Source: Thiomonas sp. (GTDB lineage: Bacteria > Pseudomonadota > Gammaproteobacteria > Burkholderiales > Burkholderiaceae). From it: a DNA stretch of 6,039 bases. Below, piece by piece: positions 1-5,009 of this stretch; position 1 is the first letter of the stretch; each line of letters begins with the position of its first letter. The notes beneath the pieces were generated by a model that saw nothing but the letters and a program-made list of their open reading frames with translations, did not search any database and was not told where the DNA came from. The position numbers were made by a program, and so were the translations under genes. The stretch spans positions 1-6,039 of the forward strand of contig DAIAZB010000277.1 in assembly GCA_027443745.1 (NCBI GenBank), in the 5' to 3' direction.

Positions 1-770
1 TCGACCTGCCCGGCCACCGGCGCGCGCACCGTGAGCTGCGCCAGTTCCTGCTGCTTGAGATCGGCCAGCGCCTTGAGCTGGCGCACGTGCTCGCGCTCGG
101 CGGCCAGCAGCGCGCGATTGCCCGACTGCAGCTTGGCCAGGCGCTCGTGCTCGAACGCCAGTTGCTGCTGCTCGAGCTGGAATTCGAGCTTCTCGTCCTC
201 GTATTTGAACCGGGGCACGATGCCTTGCGCGGCCAGCGTGGTGTCGGCCTTCAGGTGCATGGCCGCGGTTTCCACCTTGACCTTCATCGCCTCGATGCTG
301 GAGCGCTGCGCCAGCACCGTGCTGTCCTGGGTCTGCTGCTGGGCCAGCCGCTTGGCCTGCGCGGCGGCGTAATCGGCCAGCGCGCCCTGCGCGGCGTTGG
401 CCACCTGCGGGTTGGACAGCTTCAGCAAGGGCGCACCCCGCGCCACCGTCTGTCCCGGCTCGACGTACTTGACCTCGACGATGCCCGAGGCCGGCGCCGC
501 CACCCAGCGCGACTCCGCCGGCACCAGCTTGCCCGCGGCCTGCACCTGCACCACGAACGGGCCGCGCATCACCGTGCCCAGCCACACTTCCGAACGCGCC
601 ACCTGCGCCACGCCCGGCGTGCTCAGGCGCCACGCCCACACCGCCAGCACGGTCAGTGCGATCGCGCCAGCCAGCGCCCAGGTCAGCCGGCGCCGCCACC
701 ACGGCTTGTGCGCCGCCGCGCGGCGCACGTCCATGGTCTCGAACAGATCGGGACGCTGTTCGCGGTTCAT
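1..770 (-). CDS. HlyD/MacA-family periplasmic adaptor (membrane fusion protein), C-terminus outside window
   Basis: This would be the adaptor of a tripartite efflux or secretion system, anchored in the inner membrane and bridging a transporter to an outer-membrane channel. 256 residues are visible before the frame runs off position 1. Seen: a basic N-terminus with WWRRR (about 24-28), one membrane segment (about 29-47), the first half of a lipoyl-like domain (about 79-119, with SGIV at 95-98 and paired glycines at 106 and 112), a long Gln/Glu/Ala/Leu-rich coiled-coil hairpin (about 125-244), and the return of the lipoyl fold at LTVRAPVAGQV (246-256). This order is the standard HlyD/MacA layout. 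It starts about 90 nt after the permease stop, so the two are probably co-transcribed. The start is uncertain: ATG at 770 is used here. ATG at 782 has AAGGGA directly against it, which is too close for a good ribosome site, and ATG at 734 is also possible. Family assignment is firm; the substrate is unknown. Confidence 0.88.
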   Translation of the reverse strand, partial: MNREQRPDLFETMDVRRAAAHKPWWRRRLTWALAGAIALTVLAVWAWRLSTPGVAQVARSEVWLGTVMRGPFVVQVQAAGKLVPAESRWVAAPASGIVEVKYVEPGQTVARGAPLLKLSNPQVANAAQGALADYAAAQAKRLAQQQTQDSTVLAQRSSIEAMKVKVETAAMHLKADTTLAAQGIVPRFKYEDEKLEFQLEQQQLAFEHERLAKLQSGNRALLAAEREHVRQLKALADLKQQELAQLTVRAPVAGQV

Positions 771-860
771 CGCTGCGGCCATTCCCTTGCGCGCCCGCCC
801 GCGGCGGGCCATGCGCGCACCCTCGCGCGCTGCGTCTGCTGCGTCAAGCGGCAGGCCGGA

Positions 861-3299
861 TCAAAGCTCATGCAGGCTCTCCGCCGGCTCCGCACGCGCG
901 GCGCGGCGCGCGGGAAAGTGCGCGACCAGGAACACCGCCAGCAGCAGCACGCCGAGTGCGAGCCAGGTGGCAGCACCGTAGGGCACCACCTGCGCACCGG
1001 AGAGCAGCGAAAACTGCTGCGCCAGCCAGGGCGTGAACAACAGCGCCAGCAACGCCCCCGCCACACCCAGGATCACCGTGCCGCCCACTACCCCGGTGTA
1101 CAACCGGCGCGGACTCGCCCCCAGCGCCTGCCGGATCGCATCCACCCGCTTGCGCATCGTCAGGAACAGTCGCAGAAACATCGCCAGCCCGGACAAGGCG
1201 ATCAACAAGCCGAACCCCGCCATCGCGCCGAACACTGTCGCCAACACCCGCTGCGGCCGGTCGAGCCGACTCAGCAATTGAGTACTCGACTGGACCCCCG
1301 ACACTTCGAGAAACGGCGCATCCTTCGCGAAGACGCGCCGCACTGCGGCCTTGAGCGCCAGGTAGCGTGCGACGGGAATCGCAGGGCGGATAAGGATGTT
1401 CCCCCCATGCACAAAACCGAAAGCCTTGCCCCCGCCCTGCATCGGCGCGATATAGCTCGCCACGGGGGCACGCCCCGGACCATGTAGGCACAGGGGACGG
1501 ATCACCCCCCGCACGAGCAAGTGCGCGTTCTCGCCCATTCGATGCCACTCCACCGACCGCCCGACTGCGGCCGGCACGCTACCGAACAGGGTCCGCGCCA
1601 CCTGGGCATCGATCAGGATCGCGTGGGGATCAGGATCGTTGTGGCTGAAATTGCGTCCGGCCAGCAGTTGCACCCCGCCGACCGGCAGCCACCCCGACGA
1701 GGCCGTAAATCCCTGCGTGACGACCCCGGCCTGGCCAGCCTCCAGCTTCCCCATTCCCTGGGTTCTGAAATTACCGGCGCCATGGCGATACGGGAAGCCG
1801 ATCACCGGACCGAAGCCAAGCTCGGCATGTGGCGCGATGCCGGCGATGGCGCGCTGCAGATCCGCGCCCAGCACGGCATTCGAAACGGAGTGCCCGAATG
1901 CATTCGAGAGCGACTGCCCGGAGAGATGGGCAAGGTTGGTCCTCAGTACCGTGAGCCGTTGCCCCTGCAACATGCCCAGGTTTTCGTGCGCCATGCGCCA
2001 TGCATACTGCACACCCCAGAGAGCCAACACCGCGAGAAACACGGCCAGGGTGAACTCGAGCGCAAGGATCAAGGCACCAACCTGCCGCTCGCCGCGCGGG
2101 CTGCTGACCCGTGCGGCACCGGATGCCTGCCGTTCGCGTGCCAGCGATACCCCGTGGACCAGTACCTCGATCAGCAGCACCACCAGGATCAGTAGCAGTG
2201 TCGGGATCAGGAGATGGGGCCAATGCAGAACCTGCCAAACGCGTCGCCATTGCGAGTGCGCGGACCAGGGCTGAGCCGAGATTGCGCGCCGCGTGAACAC
2301 CAAGGCCGCTCCGAGCAGCGTGCCGCTGACCACCAGTGTCACCAGTGCCCCCAGCAGCGCGCGATACAGCACACGCCGCATCTGCCAGGCGCGCGTCGCC
2401 CCCAGGGTGCGCTCGATGGCGTGCACATCCCGGCGGCGCAGCACCTCAAGAAAGTTCACTGCCCCGAGATTGACCACCGTCAACAGCAGTGTCGCGGCGG
2501 CGAGACTCAGATACAACTTGAACTGGCGCACAGCGGTTGCCACGGCGCGTGGCCTGAAGGAAAACGGCTGGGTAAAAACCAGACCGTGACTTCCCTTGCC
2601 ACGAACCGTTTCCGGCACGCCGTGCCAAGCCAGATCCAGATTGTGCCGGATTTCCGCCTGCGGCAGGTTCGCGGGAACGCTGAGCAATGGCGGGAGAAAG
2701 TACGGCAAAGGGAATGGCATCCATGCCAGCTGCTTGTGATACGACTCATCCTGGGCGTAGACCCCCGCGAAACCGTGGGTGACCACGCCGATGACATGCA
2801 CGGTCAGGCCAGTGGCCCCACTCGCCATATGCAGGACAAGCGCGCGGTTGATGGCTGCCCGTGCACTGCCGAACAGCGCATCGGCGCAACGGCGATTGAT
2901 CACCATCACCGGCTCGTGCGCGTTCACCTCGGCCGGAGAGATCACCCGTCCCAGCACATGCCGCAGATCCACGGCCTGGAAGTAATGCGCGCTGACCAGT
3001 TCCGTCGCAGCGTCAACGCGTTTCGAGCCGTTTGGCAAAGCCAGGCTGACAAATGGATCCAAGGCCGCTCCTGCGAGCGCAAACGAGTTCGGCAAACGCT
3101 GCGCCAACTGGCCGACGAGCTTGCCGGAAACCGTATAAGTCACGCCCTCGTTTGTGGCGATACCAAGTGCGAAGTAGCGTCGCGCCGGCGAGGCGCCGAC
3201 GATGTGGCTGCCTGCCATCCCTTGCTGGAGCGTGTAGCAGAAGACCGTCGCCGCCAGGGCAACGCTCAGCATCAGATACGCGGCGATTTGGCGCTTCAT
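861..3299 (-). CDS. FtsX/MacB-type ABC transporter permease, 812 aa
   Basis: This is an inner-membrane permease of the MacB/FtsX class, which works with a separate ATPase and usually with a HlyD-type adaptor to move molecules from the periplasm outward. It has two similar halves. Membrane segments are predicted at about residues 5-24, 260-284, 315-335, 362-384, 408-430, 688-712, 736-757 and 778-795. Large periplasmic domains (about 25-255 and 432-685) match MacB_PCD placement. Each half carries the cytoplasmic coupling motif: RRDVHAIERTLGATRAWQMR after segment two (about 289-308) and KRVDAIRQALGASPRRLY after segment six (about 717-734). The C-terminus PARRAARAEPAESLHEL is typical of the family. 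Length fits a two-domain, eight-segment FtsX permease. No ATPase domain is present and none is encoded in the visible neighbourhood. The start at 3299 has only a weak upstream AGG. It lies about 300 nt after the peptide precursor, with the HlyD adaptor downstream. A role in immunity or export for the peptide cluster is inference; it could be an unrelated efflux unit. Confidence 0.92.
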   Translation of the reverse strand: MKRQIAAYLMLSVALAATVFCYTLQQGMAGSHIVGASPARRYFALGIATNEGVTYTVSGKLVGQLAQRLPNSFALAGAALDPFVSLALPNGSKRVDAATELVSAHYFQAVDLRHVLGRVISPAEVNAHEPVMVINRRCADALFGSARAAINRALVLHMASGATGLTVHVIGVVTHGFAGVYAQDESYHKQLAWMPFPLPYFLPPLLSVPANLPQAEIRHNLDLAWHGVPETVRGKGSHGLVFTQPFSFRPRAVATAVRQFKLYLSLAAATLLLTVVNLGAVNFLEVLRRRDVHAIERTLGATRAWQMRRVLYRALLGALVTLVVSGTLLGAALVFTRRAISAQPWSAHSQWRRVWQVLHWPHLLIPTLLLILVVLLIEVLVHGVSLARERQASGAARVSSPRGERQVGALILALEFTLAVFLAVLALWGVQYAWRMAHENLGMLQGQRLTVLRTNLAHLSGQSLSNAFGHSVSNAVLGADLQRAIAGIAPHAELGFGPVIGFPYRHGAGNFRTQGMGKLEAGQAGVVTQGFTASSGWLPVGGVQLLAGRNFSHNDPDPHAILIDAQVARTLFGSVPAAVGRSVEWHRMGENAHLLVRGVIRPLCLHGPGRAPVASYIAPMQGGGKAFGFVHGGNILIRPAIPVARYLALKAAVRRVFAKDAPFLEVSGVQSSTQLLSRLDRPQRVLATVFGAMAGFGLLIALSGLAMFLRLFLTMRKRVDAIRQALGASPRRLYTGVVGGTVILGVAGALLALLFTPWLAQQFSLLSGAQVVPYGAATWLALGVLLLAVFLVAHFPARRAARAEPAESLHEL

Positions 3300-3406
3300 T
3301 TGAGTGGCCTAATATACTGGAAGATTCTCTACATCTACCCGAGCCAGCTAGGTTGCAGAGTTGCTCATCAATTTGCGGCAACAGAGTACAGAATCCTATT
3401 TTAGAT

Positions 3407-3437
3407 CACCAGTGGATCATGCCATGATCCACTGGTG
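3407..3437. repeat. Perfect 14-bp inverted repeat with 3-nt loop
   Basis: The arms CACCAGTGGATCAT (3407-3420) and ATGATCCACTGGTG (3424-3437) are exact reverse complements around a GCC loop, so RNA from either strand would form a strong hairpin. It sits between the peptide cluster and the permease gene, where a transcription terminator or boundary element would be expected. Neither side is followed by a clear U tract, so it is not a textbook intrinsic terminator. It could be a factor-dependent or bidirectional terminator, an mRNA-stabilising stem, or a protein binding site. Confidence 0.7.
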
Positions 3438-3449
3438 TGCCGTTATTAA

Positions 3450-3605
3450 TCAACGGCAAGCGGACTTACTATCAACCTTGCCCTTACAAACATGCTTATC
3501 CGCTTTGTCGACAAACTGAAACCGCGGACGGCTAGGGTGGTGGTTTCGTCGCTGTAAAAGAACAACCGGTGTTGGTCTTTGCCAACCTATACAAAGACCA
3601 TCATT
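3450..3605 (-). pseudogene. Out-of-frame continuation of the precursor core (51 codons, no start of its own)
   Basis: Starting at the second base of the precursor's TAA stop, the +1 frame is open for 51 codons to a TGA at 3450. It begins NDGLCIG, matching NDGVCVG in the precursor core (residues 45-51). The codon pairs are identical, synonymous or conservative (GAC/GAT, TGC/TGT, GGG/GGT; Val/Leu, Val/Ile). The tail is Lys-rich and contains two more Cys (HVCKGKVDSKSACR). There is no start codon or ribosome site for it alone. The junction is a run of five T ending in TTT TAA; removing one T fuses it to the precursor as a 113-aa product. This could be a remnant core after a one-base insertion, a sequencing error in the T run, or +1 recoding. 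Most of the 3' part could also be open by chance. Confidence 0.4.
3573..3600 (-). terminator. Hairpin just after the precursor stop, possible weak terminator or mRNA-stabilising stem
   Basis: On the minus strand the arms TGGTCTTTG (3600-3592) and CAAAGACCA (3581-3573) pair perfectly over 9 bp around a 10-nt loop, starting 3 nt after the precursor stop. Downstream the sequence is only partly T-rich (TTGTTCTTTT after about 10 nt), so efficient intrinsic termination is doubtful. Stem-loops after a precursor gene commonly raise its mRNA level relative to neighbouring genes. The upstream arm overlaps the out-of-frame NDGLC repeat, so part of the stem may be a by-product of that repeat. Confidence 0.35.
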
Positions 3606-3660
3606 AAAAACAAACAAGATCATTAGAGCACTTATGATCCCCAACGCAAACACCGTCATT
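3588..3660 (-). repeat. Degenerate AATGAy..T.TTTGy repeats encoding Asp/Cys hexads
   Basis: On the minus strand, similar 15-mers occur at 3660-3646 (AATGACGGTGTTTGC), 3624-3610 (AATGATCTTGTTTGT) and 3605-3591 (AATGATGGTCTTTGT). The last two match at 12 of 15 bases. The first two are 36 nt apart, which is in frame. The second and third are 19 nt apart, which puts the third in the +1 frame. At protein level they read NDGVC, NDLVC and NDGLC. With the intervening GDHKC they form an 18-nt (six-residue) unit x-D-x-x-C-x. The 19-nt offset differs from the unit by one base, which points to a single-base indel near the T5 run at 3606-3610. Confidence 0.6.
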
Positions 3661-3792
3661 ATGATCTTGCTTACCATTTGCGGTACCTGCGGCAACCGCC
3701 GAGAGCAATTCCGGGTTCGTAATTTCCACAACGCCAAGATCATCGAACTTCATCGAGCTTGGCAACGCGCTGTTGAGCACTTCGTTAGACAT
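3604..3792 (-). CDS. RiPP precursor peptide with Ala-Gly leader site and Asp/Cys hexad core, 62 aa
   Basis: This is the likely substrate of the adjacent radical SAM enzyme. The leader (about residues 1-36) ends in ELLSAVAAG, resembling double-glycine leaders cut by peptidase-containing ABC exporters: Leu at -7, Val at -4, and Ala-Gly in place of Gly-Gly. It lacks the common Glu at -8, which is Leu here. The core (37-62) has D46, C49, D52, C55, D58 and C61 exactly three residues apart, in hexads NDGVCV, GDHKCS and NDLVCF, and ends in CF. The start is well supported by AGGAG 8 nt upstream. The coding region is AT-richer than its neighbours. It lies downstream of the maturase, probably in the same operon. 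I do not recognise a named family. Alternating Asp/Cys suggests Cys-to-Asp thioether crosslinks of the ranthipeptide kind, but that is inference. A fourth hexad follows the stop codon in the +1 frame. Confidence 0.82.
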   Translation of the reverse strand: MSNEVLNSALPSSMKFDDLGVVEITNPELLSAVAAGTANGKQDHNDGVCVGDHKCSNDLVCF

Positions 3793-3977
3793 TTTGCGTT
3801 CTCCTCTTCATGACTAGCGTGGCAAGGCTCACCGTGGTGCTGCCACGCAATCGCACCACGGCCGAAAAGCTTCTTCATGGCAGGGCCAGTAACTAAAATC
3901 GAGCGATGGCCATCTGCATCGTCCAGCAAAGCCAACATGCTCCGGTTCGCTGCAATTGACAGATCAACTTGCGGCAT
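3750..3977 (-). CDS. Possible small ORF between maturase and precursor, 75 aa, unknown function
   Basis: I do not recognise this protein. It begins MPQVDLSIAANRSMLALLDD and runs through ILVTGPAMKKLFGRGAIAWQ to an acidic/His-rich stretch. Its ATG lies 14 nt inside the end of the radical SAM gene in another frame, an arrangement that would allow translational coupling. In its favour, of the three minus-strand frames here it has ordinary codon choice and few Trp/Cys residues, while the other two read as Trp/Cys-rich off-frame sequence. Against it, there is no good ribosome site, only GGGTG. Its last 43 nt overlap the precursor gene in a different frame, and its C-terminal residues (CLTKCSTARCQAR) are simply the shadow of that gene. 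It may be a small accessory or leader-binding protein, or a chance ORF filling a 171-nt gap. Confidence 0.35.
   Translation of the reverse strand: MPQVDLSIAANRSMLALLDDADGHRSILVTGPAMKKLFGRGAIAWQHHGEPCHASHEEENAKCLTKCSTARCQAR
3801..3805 (-). promoter_or_regulatory. Strong ribosome binding site for the precursor peptide
   Basis: AGGAG, within AAGAGGAG, lies 8 nt before the ATG at 3792. This is much better than the sites before the permease or the possible 75-aa ORF. It fits the high expression expected of a precursor and fixes its start. Confidence 0.8.
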
Positions 3978-4986
3978 GTGCCGGGCACCCGAGCTCAAAC
4001 TTGTTACCGGATTTATAGCCCCTCGCCCAATAGTCCATCTTGGCACTGTCCAGCGTGATCGTGCCATCAGCATGCAGCTCACCAACCGCATTCCGATCCG
4101 AATGGAAATCGACCGTACACTTGACGATCTTCCCAGTGGGCCGAATGACAAAGTGATACGGTTTTGTGGCATAGCAAATATATGGGGCGCGGGGCTCGTC
4201 GTGTTCGCGGCCAATCCCACCGATCTCGTTCACTTCAACTTGACTCTCAAACAGGCCGGCGACGCCTGCAACGGCGCCGATGCCTTGATCCTCAAACATG
4301 TGTGCCAGCTTATCAGCTGTCGCTTGGGCTTCTTGCCGAGAAATGTACGCGATTTGACTGGACGTGGGACCGCCGAGATTGCTGATCTCTCGCACAAAGA
4401 TGCTGAATCTTTTGTCCCCTTTCAATTCGCCAATAATTCGATCGGCCAGCCGAAAAAGACTCTCGGCATTCCCCGGCATGATATGCAATCGCAGAAGGAT
4501 GCTGAAATCGAGACTCGATCGATGCGCCGCCATGAGGTTGGACCAGATCTTCTCAAATGTCCCCTCGCCGGAGGCGCTGCGCCGCGTCCTGTTGTGCTCG
4601 GGCTCGTCGCCATCCAGAGTGATCTGGTAACGCTTTTGCTGCAGCTCGACCAACGCCGTCAGCGTGGTGAGATCCAGCAAATAGCCGTTGGTGGTCATTT
4701 CCCCGCCGCGCGCTCCAATCGCGCCGGAACGGCAGAGCTTCTCGGCGCTTTCACAAATTTCGAAAACAACGTCTTTCGCAAGCAGGGGCTCACCGCCGAA
4801 CCAGCTCAAGCTCAAGTAATCCAACCCGTAGCGCTCGACCCGTTTTGCGATCAGATTCTTGATCCCTTCGCGCACCGGCGGCTTCATCTTGCCGATGATG
4901 AAATCCTCGTAGCAGTAGACGCACCTGAAATTGCACCGTTCGGTCGGCATCACGGTGAGTTCCAGGCGCTTCTTCAGATCGACCAT
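3964..4986 (-). CDS. Radical SAM peptide maturase with short SPASM-like C-terminus, 340 aa
   Basis: This enzyme would use a [4Fe-4S] cluster and S-adenosylmethionine to modify the precursor peptide in the cytoplasm. Seen: the cluster motif CNFRCVYC (Cys18, Cys22, Cys25), the SAM-binding WFGGEPLL (62-69), MTTNGYLL (97-104) and ITLDGDEPEHNRTR (122-135), all typical of peptide-modifying radical SAM proteins. A SPASM-like C-terminal region follows: ICYA (Cys271), IRPTGKIVKC (Cys290), VGELHADG, and a final GCPAHAAS (Cys334). Only three C-terminal Cys are present, against about seven in a full SPASM domain, and the protein is shorter than many such maturases. I chose ATG 4986 because AGGAG lies 7 nt before it; the longer start at 5010, which overlaps the exporter stop as TAATG, has no visible ribosome site. 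The context between exporter and precursor supports a RiPP role. The exact reaction cannot be read from the sequence. Confidence 0.9.
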   Translation of the reverse strand: MVDLKKRLELTVMPTERCNFRCVYCYEDFIIGKMKPPVREGIKNLIAKRVERYGLDYLSLSWFGGEPLLAKDVVFEICESAEKLCRSGAIGARGGEMTTNGYLLDLTTLTALVELQQKRYQITLDGDEPEHNRTRRSASGEGTFEKIWSNLMAAHRSSLDFSILLRLHIMPGNAESLFRLADRIIGELKGDKRFSIFVREISNLGGPTSSQIAYISRQEAQATADKLAHMFEDQGIGAVAGVAGLFESQVEVNEIGGIGREHDEPRAPYICYATKPYHFVIRPTGKIVKCTVDFHSDRNAVGELHADGTITLDSAKMDYWARGYKSGNKFELGCPAHAAS

Positions 4987-4993
4987 GACCGAT

Positions 4994-4998
4994 CTCCT
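4994..4998 (-). promoter_or_regulatory. Ribosome binding site that decides the maturase start
   Basis: AGGAG lies 7 nt before the ATG at 4986. It sits inside the coding sequence that would be used if translation began at the upstream ATG (5010), so it favours the shorter 340-aa protein over a 348-aa one. Confidence 0.75.
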
Positions 4999-5009
4999 TT
5001 GGCTGCTCA

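Larger units (their letters stand above)
3300..3603. other. AT-richer spacer between precursor peptide and FtsX permease
   Basis: No complete, independently started gene is supported here. The stretch holds an open +1-frame extension of the precursor (3450-3605), a 9-bp stem hairpin directly after the precursor stop (3573-3600), and a perfect 14-bp inverted repeat (3407-3437). By hand count 3301-3660 is about 45% GC, well below the GC-rich permease and exporter genes on either side. A TATATT hexamer sits shortly before the permease start on the minus strand (about 3310-3315), but I found no convincing -35 box at the right spacing, so I do not call a promoter. Confidence 0.6.

Noticed and set aside
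87..1487. Long plus-strand ORF of 466 codons
   Set aside because: It is antisense to the HlyD adaptor and the permease. The translation is Arg/His/Gln/Pro-rich with no domain, as expected for the shadow of GC-rich genes.
3300..3345. Sigma-70 promoter before the permease, based on TATATT
   Set aside because: No acceptable -35 hexamer at 16-18 nt spacing was found, so the call is not supported.
2214..3404. Plus-strand ORF of 396 codons opposite the permease
   Set aside because: Low-complexity Arg/Gln/His-rich composition and full overlap with the well-supported FtsX/MacB permease.
3600..3612. Classical -1 frameshift heptamer (U UUU UUA type) at the precursor stop
   Set aside because: The T run is not in the phase needed for -1 slippage (zero frame is TGT TTT TAA), and the open downstream frame is +1, not -1.
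3606..3743. Hydrophobic peptide (IIMTVFALGIISALMILFVF) read in another frame across the precursor gene
   Set aside because: It overlaps the precursor, which has a strong ribosome site and leader features; the membrane-like look is what Val/Asp-rich codons give when shifted. Only the part after 3605 is kept as a possible core extension.
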